Positions 16,767 to 24,755 of a stretch of 44,669 nucleotides of DNA are shown here, in pieces (within the stretch, counting starts at the first letter, position 1; each line of letters begins with the position of its first letter). Below the pieces are notes generated by a model. The model was given only the letters and a program-made list of their open reading frames with translations, made no database searches and was not told where the DNA came from. This stretch comes from Dokdonella_A sp051958935 (GTDB lineage: Bacteria > Pseudomonadota > Gammaproteobacteria > Xanthomonadales > Rhodanobacteraceae), in contig NZ_JBQCFP010000006.1 of the NCBI RefSeq assembly GCF_051958935.1, positions 1 to 44,669 of the forward strand. Reading direction: 5' to 3'. Made by a program: the position numbers and the translations under genes.

Positions 16767-18560
16767 ATGCCGCCTGTGAACGACCACGCCAGCGTGATCG
16801 GCGACTTCGCCTGCGCCTTCGGCCCCGCCGCCGCTCGTGCGGTCGGCGCGCCGGCCGGTTACGCGCTGAGCGGCGATGGCGCCGTCCGCATCGCCACACG
16901 CGGCGCGGTGCGGCACGGGCAAGCGGCCGGCACGCACTGGTTCGCGCTCGCCGACCTCGTCGAGGGCCGCTGCGAGGACGGCGTCGCCGCGCTCGGCGGC
17001 GACGGCCCGCACGCACGCTGGCGCGGCCGCTTCGTACAGGTGGTCTGGAGCGCGGACGGCCGTCGCGTCGCCGCGCTGACCGACCACTTCTCGACCTTGC
17101 CGCTGTACGTGCTCGAGCGTGACGGCACCGCGCTGCTCGCGAGCGATCTGCACCTGATCCTCGCGAGCCCGCTGTGCACGCGCGAGGTCGATCCGCTCGC
17201 GATCTACCACTACCTCAATTTCGCCTACGTCCCCGCACCGCTGTCGATCTGCGCGGGCGTGCAGCACGTGACGCCCGGCACGCGCTACGCCTGGGACGGC
17301 ATGCGCGGCCGCGCCACGCGCTACTGGCTGCCCGAGTATGCGGAGGACCTGCGCGGCAGCGACGACGTGCTCGCGCGCGAGCTGCGCGCGCAGATCGTCG
17401 CGAGCGTGCACGACTACCGGCCCGCCGACACGCGCAGCTGGGGCTGTTTCCTTTCCGGCGGCACCGACAGCTCGAGCATCGTCTCGATCCTCGCCAGCGA
17501 ACGTCCCGAGGCGAAGGTGCGCAGCTTCTCGATCGGCTTCGCCGAAGAAGGTTACGACGAACTCGCCTACGCCGAGCTCGTCGCGCGCAACGTAGGCGCG
17601 GAGCCGTACACCGCGCGCGTGAGCCGCGGCGACGCGGTCGCCCTGCTCGAGCAGGTCGTCGATGCGTGGGATCAGCCGTTCGGCGACGCCTCGGCGGTGC
17701 CGACGCTCGCCTGCGCCGCGCTCGCGGCGACGCGGTCGGTCGACACCCTCCTCGCCGGCGACGGCGGCGACGAGATCTACGGCGGCAACGAGCGCTATGC
17801 GAAGGACCAGGTGATGGAGACGTTCCACCGCCTGCCCGCGCCGCTGAAGACGCTCGCGCGCGGCATCGGCCGCGTCGCGGGGCGTTCCTCGTCGCACTTC
17901 CTCAATCGCGTCGACAACTTCACGCGCCGCGCATCGCTGCCCAATCCCGACCGCTTCTACACCGACGACTCGTTCGGCTCGGACGACTACGACGCCCTGC
18001 TGACGCCGGCGTTCCGCGCGCGCGTGCCGCGCGACGCTTCGCTCGAGTTCATGCGCGGGGTGTATGCGCTCGGCGGCAGCGCCGGCCCGCTGCACCGGAT
18101 CATGCGCCTCGACCTCGCGATGGCGATCGCGCAGAACGATCTCTACAAGGTGCACGGTGCCTGCCGTGCGCACGGCATCAGCGCACGTTATCCGTATCTC
18201 GATCCGCGCCTGGTCGCCTACACGGGACGCCTGCCGCCGGCGTACAAGGTGCGCGGCACGACCAAGCGCTACCTGTTCAAGCAGGCGATGGCCGGCATCC
18301 TGCCCGACGACGTGCTGAGGAAGAAGAAGCAGGGGTTCGGCCTGCCGGTCGCGGTGTGGCTGCGCAGCGATGCCGCGTTCCAGCAGTTCGTGCGCGACGT
18401 GCTGTTCGATGCGCGCACGCTCGCGCGCGAGGTGTTCGAACGCGCCTTCGTCGAACGCCTGCTCGCCGAGCACGTGCGCGGCAGCTGGGACCACTCGCGC
18501 GGCATCTGGCAGCTCGTCGTGCTCGAGCTGTGGCTGCGGAGGCACCTCGATGCGGCCTGA
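16767..18560 (+). CDS. Asparagine-synthase-like amidotransferase lacking the glutaminase Cys
   Basis: A 597-residue AsnB-type protein. The C-terminal synthetase domain is intact: the ATP pyrophosphatase P-loop FLSGGTDSSSIVSIL (about residues 229-243), LLAGDGGDEIYGGNERY (about 328) and RYPYLDPRLVAY (about 473). The N-terminal region aligns loosely with a class II glutaminase fold (LTDHFSTLPLYVLERDG; YLNFAYVPAPLSICAGVQHVTPG) but does not begin with MCG. It opens MPPVNDHASVIGDFACAFG, so the Cys2 nucleophile is absent. The start at 16767 is the only plausible in-frame ATG before conserved sequence and leaves an 80-bp gap after the previous gene. It may use free ammonia, receive it from the complete paralogue two genes downstream, or activate a carboxylate without amidation. 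The likely substrate class is sugar uronates. Confidence 0.82.
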   Translation: MPPVNDHASVIGDFACAFGPAAARAVGAPAGYALSGDGAVRIATRGAVRHGQAAGTHWFALADLVEGRCEDGVAALGGDGPHARWRGRFVQVVWSADGRRVAALTDHFSTLPLYVLERDGTALLASDLHLILASPLCTREVDPLAIYHYLNFAYVPAPLSICAGVQHVTPGTRYAWDGMRGRATRYWLPEYAEDLRGSDDVLARELRAQIVASVHDYRPADTRSWGCFLSGGTDSSSIVSILASERPEAKVRSFSIGFAEEGYDELAYAELVARNVGAEPYTARVSRGDAVALLEQVVDAWDQPFGDASAVPTLACAALAATRSVDTLLAGDGGDEIYGGNERYAKDQVMETFHRLPAPLKTLARGIGRVAGRSSSHFLNRVDNFTRRASLPNPDRFYTDDSFGSDDYDALLTPAFRARVPRDASLEFMRGVYALGGSAGPLHRIMRLDLAMAIAQNDLYKVHGACRAHGISARYPYLDPRLVAYTGRLPPAYKVRGTTKRYLFKQAMAGILPDDVLRKKKQGFGLPVAVWLRSDAAFQQFVRDVLFDARTLAREVFERAFVERLLAEHVRGSWDHSRGIWQLVVLELWLRRHLDAA

Positions 18561-19755
18561 GCGCAGCCACCCCGACGCGCGCGCGCTGCGCGTGCTCATG
18601 GTGCTGGAGAGCAACTTCCCGGTGATCGGCGGCGGCGGCGCCGAGTCGCAGGTGCGCACGCTCGCGCTGCGCCTGCGCGAACGCGGCCATCGCGTGACCG
18701 TGCTGACGCCATTGCGCGATCCCGACCTCACACCCGCGCGTATCGGCCGGCACGAAGGCATCCCGGTGCTGCGCATCGCCTATCCGCGCATCCGCCTGTT
18801 CGGCTCGCTCGTGCTGTGGCTGCGGCTGCTCGCATTCCTCGCGCGCCATGGACGCCGTTACGACGCATGGCACGTGCACATCGCGCACCATCTCGGCGCG
18901 CTCACGACGATGATGGGCCGCCGCATCGGGCGCCCCGTGATCGTGAAGGTCTCTGGTTGGTGGGAGCTCAAGAAGGGCCTGCTGCGCGACGATGGCGGCG
19001 TCGTCGCGCGCATCGGCCAGCATTGGCTGCGCGGCGCGCACGCGCTGCAGGCGATCAGCAATCGCATCGACGCCGAACTGCTGCGCCATGGGTTCGCGCG
19101 CGAGCGCATCGTCGCGCTGCCGAATGCGATCGACACGCGCCGCTTCGGGCTGCGCGCGCCGCCGCGCCCGGACGGCGTACCGAACGCGGTGTTCGTCGGC
19201 CGGCTCGTGCCGGAGAAGGGACTCGGCGTGCTGCTCGACGCCTGGGCCGCGGCCTTCCCGCAGCCTGGGCGCGCGCGCCTGCGCCTGGTCGGCGCCGGCC
19301 CGCTCGAAGCATCGCTGCGCGCGCAGGCCGAACGCCTCGGCATCGCCGCGCAGGTCGAATTCCTCGGCCATCGCTCCGACGTCGAGCGCCTCCTGCGCGA
19401 GGCCGACTTCGGCGTGCTGACCTCGACCATCGAGGGGCTGTCCAATACCCTGCTCGAATTCATGGCCTCGTGCCTGCCCGTGGTCGCGAGCCGCGTCAGC
19501 GGCAGCGAGGATTTCATCGTCGACGGCCGCAACGGCTGGCTGTTCGAGCCGGGCGACCGCGACGCGCTAGCGCAGCGCCTCGCCGATGCCGTCGCGCAGG
19601 GGCGGCCCGGCCTGCACCGGCTCGGCTGCCAGGCGCGCGCCGACGTGGCGGCGCGCGCCGACCTCGACGTCGTGGTCGAACGCCTGCTCGCGTTGTACCG
19701 TGGCGACGATCCGGCGCACACCGTCGCGCCCGCCATTCCGCTCCCGGGGGACTGA
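18550..19755 (+). CDS. Glycosyltransferase, GT4 family (third of three)
   Basis: A GT-B transferase of 401 residues. The N-terminal domain starts LRVLMVLESNFPVIGGGGAESQV with a glycine-rich acceptor loop, followed by HVHIAHHLGALTTMMG. The C-terminal domain has VFVGRLVPEKGLGVLLDAW (about residue 215), VGAGPLEASLR and the donor site TSTIEGLSNTLLEFMASCLPVVAS (about 295-318). The ATG at 18550 lies 11 bp inside the preceding amidotransferase gene. It sits between the two amidotransferase genes, so the encoded sugar may be the one amidated, but that is a guess. Confidence 0.88.
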   Translation: MRPERSHPDARALRVLMVLESNFPVIGGGGAESQVRTLALRLRERGHRVTVLTPLRDPDLTPARIGRHEGIPVLRIAYPRIRLFGSLVLWLRLLAFLARHGRRYDAWHVHIAHHLGALTTMMGRRIGRPVIVKVSGWWELKKGLLRDDGGVVARIGQHWLRGAHALQAISNRIDAELLRHGFARERIVALPNAIDTRRFGLRAPPRPDGVPNAVFVGRLVPEKGLGVLLDAWAAAFPQPGRARLRLVGAGPLEASLRAQAERLGIAAQVEFLGHRSDVERLLREADFGVLTSTIEGLSNTLLEFMASCLPVVASRVSGSEDFIVDGRNGWLFEPGDRDALAQRLADAVAQGRPGLHRLGCQARADVAARADLDVVVERLLALYRGDDPAHTVAPAIPLPGD

Positions 19756-19758
19756 AGC

Positions 19759-21627
19759 ATGTGCGGCATCATCGGCCTCGTCGTCGCACCCGGCCAGCAA
19801 CCGCCCGACGCCGCCATCGGCCAGGCGATGAACGACGCGATCCGTCATCGCGGCCCCGACGACGAGGGCTACTACCGCGACGCGCGCGCACTGCTCGGCA
19901 TGCGCCGCCTCGCGATCATCGACATCGCCGGCGGGCACCAGCCGATGTCCGCCGACGGCGGGCGCATCCAGCTCGTGTTCAACGGCGAGATCTACAACTA
20001 CCGCGAGTTGCGCGCCGAGCTGCAGGCGCTGGGCCGTGAATTCCATTCCGCCTCGGACAGCGAAGTCGTCGCGCAAGCGTTCGCCGAATGGGGCGAGCGC
20101 TGCTTCGCGCGCCTCGACGGCATGTTCGCACTCGCGGCGTGGGACCGCCGCACGCAAACCCTCGTGCTCGCGCGTGATCGCTTCGGCGAGAAGCCCCTGT
20201 TCTACGCGCACGACGAGTCACGCATCCTGTTCGCGAGCGAGCTCAAGGCGCTGATCGAGGTGCCGGGTTTCCGGCGCGAGCTCGACCCGGCGGCGCTGCG
20301 CTCGTACGTGCGCTACGGTTACGTGCCGACGCCGGCGAGCATCTTCGCGAGCGTGCGCAAGTTGCCGCCGGGATGCTACCTGCGGTGCAGCGATGGCCGC
20401 ATCGCGGTCGAGCGCTACTACACGCTCGATTTCGGCCGTCGAACGAAGGTCGCGCCGGCCGAGGCCGAGCAGCACCTCGCCGAGCTGCTCGACCGCGCCG
20501 TGCACAGCCGCATGGTCGCCGACGTGCCGTTCGGCGCATTCCTCAGCGGCGGACTCGACTCGAGCACGGTCGTCGCGCTGATGACGCGCCATTCCTCGCA
20601 GCGCGTGCGCACGTATTCGATCGGCTTCAAGGAAGCCGCCTACAACGAGCTGTCCGACGCGCGCCGCGTCGCCGAACACCTCGGCACCGACCACCACGAA
20701 CTCGTCGTCGAGCCCGACGCGGTAAGCCTGCTCGAGCAGCTCGTCTGGTATCTGGACGAACCATTCGCCGATTCGTCGGCGGTGCCGACCTTCCTCGTCT
20801 CGCAGCTCGCGCGCACGCAGGTGGCGATGGTGCTCACCGGCGACGCCGGCGACGAGACGTTCGCCGGCTACAAGCGCTACCTGCGCTTCCTCGCGCTGCA
20901 ACGCCTCGGTCCGCTGAAGGCGCCGGTCGCACTCGCCGCGCGCGCGGGCGCCAACCTCGTCGGCGGTTCGTTTGGCTACCGCCTGCGCGGTGTCGCCGAG
21001 CGGATGCGCATGCCGTTCCCGGAAAGCTACCTGGGCAGCGTCGCGATGAGCCGGCCGGAAACGGTACGCGACCTGCTCGGCGCCGCCGCGCGGGACGGCT
21101 ACGAGGACCCGCTGCATGCGCTCGCGCACAGCGGCAGCGCGCGCCATTCGATGCTCGACCGCATCGTCGAACTCGATTTCGGCAGTTACCTGCCCGACGA
21201 CATCCTGGTCAAGGTCGATCGCATGGCGATGGCGAACTCGCTCGAGGGCCGCGTGCCGTTCCTCGATCCCGCCGTGGTCGAGTTCGCCGTGTCCCTGCCC
21301 GAGGACTTGCGCGTGCGGCGCGGCCGCGGCAAGCACATCCTGCGTCGCGTGGCGGAACGCTGGCTGCCCGCCGACGTGCTGGCCAAGCCGAAGCAGGGTT
21401 TCGCAATCCCGCTTGGACAGTGGTTCCGCGGACCGCTGCGGCCGCTCGCCGAGGACGTGCTCGCGAGCCGCGCGTTCCGCGAGCGCGGCGTCATCGATGC
21501 GGCCGCCGCGCGCGCCTGCCTCGACGATCACCTCGCGGGGCGCGCCGATCGCGGCGAATCGCTCTGGCTGATCCTCTCGCTCGAGCTCTGGGCACGCCGC
21601 TTCCTCGACGCGCCGCGGCCCGGCTGA
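19759..21627 (+). CDS. asnB: Glutamine-hydrolysing asparagine-synthase-type amidotransferase
   Basis: A complete class II amidotransferase of 622 residues. The mature N-terminus begins with the catalytic Cys (MCGIIGLVV), followed by IRHRGPDDEGYY, MRRLAIIDI, LVFNGEIYNYRELR and SASDSEVV of the glutaminase site. The synthetase domain carries the P-loop FLSGGLDSSTVVALM (about residues 260-274), TGDAGDETFAGYKRY and GRVPFLDPAVVEF. The family is common in exosortase-A-associated loci. By analogy with WbpS of Pseudomonas and WbtH of Francisella it more likely amidates a uronic acid of the polysaccharide than makes asparagine. It follows the GT4 gene by three bases and precedes the polymerase gene by four. 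Confidence 0.9.
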   Translation: MCGIIGLVVAPGQQPPDAAIGQAMNDAIRHRGPDDEGYYRDARALLGMRRLAIIDIAGGHQPMSADGGRIQLVFNGEIYNYRELRAELQALGREFHSASDSEVVAQAFAEWGERCFARLDGMFALAAWDRRTQTLVLARDRFGEKPLFYAHDESRILFASELKALIEVPGFRRELDPAALRSYVRYGYVPTPASIFASVRKLPPGCYLRCSDGRIAVERYYTLDFGRRTKVAPAEAEQHLAELLDRAVHSRMVADVPFGAFLSGGLDSSTVVALMTRHSSQRVRTYSIGFKEAAYNELSDARRVAEHLGTDHHELVVEPDAVSLLEQLVWYLDEPFADSSAVPTFLVSQLARTQVAMVLTGDAGDETFAGYKRYLRFLALQRLGPLKAPVALAARAGANLVGGSFGYRLRGVAERMRMPFPESYLGSVAMSRPETVRDLLGAAARDGYEDPLHALAHSGSARHSMLDRIVELDFGSYLPDDILVKVDRMAMANSLEGRVPFLDPAVVEFAVSLPEDLRVRRGRGKHILRRVAERWLPADVLAKPKQGFAIPLGQWFRGPLRPLAEDVLASRAFRERGVIDAAAARACLDDHLAGRADRGESLWLILSLELWARRFLDAPRPG

Positions 21628-21631
21628 GACC

Positions 21632-22945
21632 ATGCTGCGCTTCCTGCTCCTGTTCCAGATCCTCTACACGGTCTACCAGGGCCACTACAACTTCGAGTCG
21701 GGGGTGCCCGGGCTCAACCTGCCCAACGCGCTGTTCCTGCTCGTGCTGCTGATGCTGCACTTCTCGGGCAAGCACGACGAACTCGATGCGAAAGCGCGCA
21801 TGCGCGGCCCGCTGCTGTTCTTCATGGCGATGCTCGTGCTCGCGTTCGCGATCGCGCAGATGCGCGCACCGGGCGAGTTCATGGTCGACCTCACCTACCT
21901 CAAGAATGCGCTGTTCTCGCCGCTGCTCTACTTCATGTACCTGCACTGCAAGCAGGACCTGCGCAACACGCGCCTGCTCGTGATCGCGGTGATGGCGGTC
22001 GCGGCCGTCGCCGCGGTGCAGGCGATACGCCAGGGCTTCGACTACGGCATCGGCGCCTTCGTCGAGACGCATCGCGCGTCGGGGCCATTCGGCAGCAACT
22101 ACCGCGACGCGAACCGCGCCGGCGTCTATTACGCGATGTTCCTGCCGATGTTCATCGGCCTCGCGCTGTTCCTCGAGCACAAGCGCTGGCGCATCGCCGC
22201 CCTCGGCGGCGTCGTGCTGCTGACGATGGCGCTGCTGTTCACCTATTCACGCCAGGCCTACTTCATCGCGGTGATCGGCCTCGTCGTGCTGCTGCTCCGG
22301 CGTAGCGTGCTGCTGGCGCTCGTGCTCGGCGCGACGCTCGCGTCGCTGGTCGGGTTCCTGCCCGAGAGCGTGACCCAGCGCGTCGAGGAAACGCAGCAGA
22401 AGGGCCCGCACGGCGAGGAGAAGGTCGACGAGAGCACGGCGAGCCGCTGGGAGATCTGGGCCGGCGCGCTGGCGATGTGGCAGGCGAACCCGGCCGGCGT
22501 CGGCCAGAACCGGTTCAAGAACGAGATCGGTCACTACTCGGCGTTCCAGCATTTCGACGCGCACAACTTCTACGTGCTCACCCTCGCCGAGGGAGGACCG
22601 CAGGCATTGCTCGCGCTGCTGCTCCTCGTGCTCGCGACGTTCCGCCTCGGCGCGTGGCTGCGCCGGAGCATGCCGCCCGACGACGCCGAGGCGCGCGCGC
22701 TCGCGATCGGCTTCAGCGTGACGGCGCTCGCCATGGCCCTCGGCAACCTCTACGGCAGCCCGTTCCTCGAGGGCAACGTGATGGGCACGTTCTGGATCCT
22801 GTGTGGCCTGCTCGAGCGCTACATGCTGCTCAAGACGCGGCAGGCGCCCGCGTCGACCGCATTGGTCGTCGCCGGCACCGACCACATGGTCGAGCGCTTT
22901 CCGCTCGCCGCGCGCGCGCGCGGCATCCCGGCGCGCCGGCCGTGA
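21632..22945 (+). CDS. O-antigen polymerase/ligase-type membrane protein (Wzy/WaaL family)
   Basis: A polytopic inner-membrane protein of 437 residues with about ten or eleven hydrophobic segments, for example LPNALFLLVLLMLHF, LLFFMAMLVLAFAIAQ, LLVIAVMAVAAVAAVQAI, AALGGVVLLTMALLFTY and FIAVIGLVVLLL. A large periplasmic loop holds SRWEIWAGALAMWQANPAGVGQNRF and HFDAHNFYVLTLAEGG, the O-antigen ligase (Wzy_C) signature with its H-N motif. It resembles the ligase-like proteins of exosortase-A-associated loci. In this operon it most simply acts as the polymerase that joins repeat units on the periplasmic face. Sequence cannot separate polymerase from ligase. Confidence 0.82.
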   Translation: MLRFLLLFQILYTVYQGHYNFESGVPGLNLPNALFLLVLLMLHFSGKHDELDAKARMRGPLLFFMAMLVLAFAIAQMRAPGEFMVDLTYLKNALFSPLLYFMYLHCKQDLRNTRLLVIAVMAVAAVAAVQAIRQGFDYGIGAFVETHRASGPFGSNYRDANRAGVYYAMFLPMFIGLALFLEHKRWRIAALGGVVLLTMALLFTYSRQAYFIAVIGLVVLLLRRSVLLALVLGATLASLVGFLPESVTQRVEETQQKGPHGEEKVDESTASRWEIWAGALAMWQANPAGVGQNRFKNEIGHYSAFQHFDAHNFYVLTLAEGGPQALLALLLLVLATFRLGAWLRRSMPPDDAEARALAIGFSVTALAMALGNLYGSPFLEGNVMGTFWILCGLLERYMLLKTRQAPASTALVVAGTDHMVERFPLAARARGIPARRP

Positions 22946-24513
22946 ACGCGACGCGACCGCGCCGCGCGGTGCTCGCGCTGTCCGGGCTCAACCTAGCCGG
23001 CAAGCTGCTCGCGATCGGCAAGACCCTGATCATCGCGACGCTGTTCGGCACCAGCGGCGTGCTCGACGCGTTCTGGGTCGCCTACTCGCTGCCGCTCATG
23101 CTGCCGAACCTGCTCACCACGGTGATCACCGTCGCCTTCGTGCCGCGCTTCGTGAAAAGCCTCGAAGGCCGCACCGGCGCCGACGTCTGGCGCGGCGCGA
23201 ACACGCTCTTCACCCTCGCGATCGGCGTCTCGCTGCTCGCGTGCGCGGCGGTCCAGCTGTGGACGGGCGCGCTCGTGCACCGGCTCGCACCCGGCCTCGC
23301 GCCCGAGGACCAGCAGCGCGCGATCGGGATGATCCGCCTGATGCTGCCCTGCATGCTGATGCTGACGGTGTCCTCGTTGCTGTCGGCGCTCAGCAACGCG
23401 CGCGAACGCTTCCTGTTGCCCGGCCTCGACGGCGTCGTCAACAACAGCGCGATCATCCTCGTCGCGCTGCTGCTCGCACGCGACCTCGGCGTGCGCGCAC
23501 TCATCGTCGGCATCACGCTCGGCTTCTTCGTGCAGCTGTGCATCCTCGCCGTCGGCAACCGCGACCTCTTCCGCAGCAGCCTGCGCCCGGCGTTCGCGCT
23601 CGGCCACCCGGATTTCCTGCGCCCGCTCGCCCATCTCCTGCCGCTGCTCGTCGGTTCGGTCGGCGCGATGCTGACGGGCCTCGTCGACCAGTATTTCGTC
23701 TCGCGGCTCGACGCCGGCTCGATCTCCGCGCTCACCTACGCGACGATGATGGCGATGCTGCCGGTCGAAGTGTTCGCGCAGGCGATCATCACGAGCTACT
23801 ACCCTGCGCTCGGCCGCGGCGTCGCGGCGGGCGACCACGCCGCCGTCACGATGACCTGGCGCAACGGCCAGCGCCTGATCCTGCTCCTGACGCTGCCGTG
23901 CGCGGTGCTGCTGGTCGGCCTCGCAAAGCCCATCGTGATCGTGCTGCTCGAGCACGGCCGCTTCGACGACCGCTCGACCGCGCTCACGGTCGAGGCGATG
24001 AGCCTGCTCGCGATCGGCATGGTGTTCCGCTCGCAGGCCTACTTCAGCTATCGCGTGCTGCACAGCATGGTGCGGCCGTGGACGCAGGTGTTCATCGGAC
24101 TCGCCGGGGTCGCGACCTGCGTCGGCCTCAACCTCGTCTGGGCGCAACGCCTCGGGCTGCGCGGCGTCGCGCTGTCGGCGGTGCTGTCGCAACTGCAGTC
24201 GGCGCTGATCGCCTCGCTCGTCGTGCGCCGTCTGCTGCGCGCCGGCGCACCCGCGCAGCGCCCGGCGTCGGCGCCGCTGCTGCTGCCGATCGGCGTGCTC
24301 GCGGCGGGCGTACTGCTCGCGCGCGTGCTCGTTCCCGCGAGCCTCTACGAGGCGAGCCACCGCCTATGGGCGCTCGCCTGCGGCTTCGCGGCGCTGCCGG
24401 CCGCACTCGCCGCATTCGCGCTCGCCTGGCGTCTCGGGCTGCCCGAAGCCTTGGAGATCGCGGCGAAACTGCGCACGCGGCGCGCGCGGGCGCGCAGCAC
24501 CGGTGAATCGTGA
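22942..24513 (+). CDS. Lipid-linked oligosaccharide flippase (MurJ/Wzx-like, MOP superfamily)
   Basis: A 523-residue polytopic protein with about 14 predicted membrane helices. Diagnostic segments are GKLLAIGKTLIIATLFGTSGVLDAFWVAYSLP, LLTTVITVAFVPRFV and LLPLLVGSVGAMLTGLVDQYFVS in the first half, then TYATMMAMLPVEVFAQAIITSYYPAL and RSQAYFSYRVLHSM in the second. The pattern is that of MurJ-type (MVF) flippases used as Wzx in exopolysaccharide loci. I take the start as GTG at 22942, overlapping the upstream stop as GTGA, because the protein begins naturally at NATRPRRAVLALSGLNLAGK; the open frame further upstream is shadow sequence. It is the last gene of the plus-strand polysaccharide run and is followed by an A+T-rich regulatory region. 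Confidence 0.85.
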   Translation: MNATRPRRAVLALSGLNLAGKLLAIGKTLIIATLFGTSGVLDAFWVAYSLPLMLPNLLTTVITVAFVPRFVKSLEGRTGADVWRGANTLFTLAIGVSLLACAAVQLWTGALVHRLAPGLAPEDQQRAIGMIRLMLPCMLMLTVSSLLSALSNARERFLLPGLDGVVNNSAIILVALLLARDLGVRALIVGITLGFFVQLCILAVGNRDLFRSSLRPAFALGHPDFLRPLAHLLPLLVGSVGAMLTGLVDQYFVSRLDAGSISALTYATMMAMLPVEVFAQAIITSYYPALGRGVAAGDHAAVTMTWRNGQRLILLLTLPCAVLLVGLAKPIVIVLLEHGRFDDRSTALTVEAMSLLAIGMVFRSQAYFSYRVLHSMVRPWTQVFIGLAGVATCVGLNLVWAQRLGLRGVALSAVLSQLQSALIASLVVRRLLRAGAPAQRPASAPLLLPIGVLAAGVLLARVLVPASLYEASHRLWALACGFAALPAALAAFALAWRLGLPEALEIAAKLRTRRARARSTGES

Positions 24514-24523
24514 TGATTTTCAC
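24506..24523. promoter_or_regulatory. CRP/Clp-like dyad (TCGTGA-N6-TCACGA)
   Basis: TCGTGA (24506-24511) and TCACGA (24518-24523) are perfect 6-bp arms with a 6-bp spacer, the geometry of a CRP/Clp site with a symmetric T-to-C change at the outer position of each half-site. It overlaps the stop codon of the flippase gene and lies about 230 bp before the next gene. Factor and function are inferred only from geometry. Confidence 0.35.
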
Positions 24524-24544
24524 GAACCGCGCCGTCCCGGCTTG

Positions 24545-24598
24545 CCGAAAAATCGGTGCCCGATTATCCGGTTTCGATTATTTAGCCCGATTTTTCGG
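24545..24598. repeat. Long inverted repeat in an A+T-rich intergenic region
   Basis: CCGAAAAATCGG (24545-24556) and CCGATTTTTCGG (24587-24598) are perfect 12-bp inverted copies separated by 30 bp. The spacer holds two direct copies of CGATTAT (24561-24567 and 24575-24581), and a related GGATAACCGGTTT follows near 24608. The 242-bp gap (24514-24755) is strikingly A+T-rich for this window. It could end the polysaccharide operon (no T tract follows the second arm) or be a multi-site operator for the secreted protein at 24756. No clear -35/-10 pair could be fixed. Confidence 0.5.
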
Positions 24599-24755
24599 GT
24601 GAATGGCGGATAACCGGTTTCACGGTTTTCCAACGGCGCTCACACAATTTTGGCGATCCGCGCCAAGTTGTTGTGCTGCATTGCGAATTTCGTCCCAAAC
24701 CAGGCGGGAGGCTACCGGCAGAATTTCCGCCTCGCCTCCTCCCCTGGAAATATCG

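Noticed and set aside
24648..24662. TGGCG-N5-CGCCA as a sigma-54 promoter element
   Set aside because: The GG-to-GC spacing does not fit the -24/-12 consensus; it is a short dyad likely by chance.
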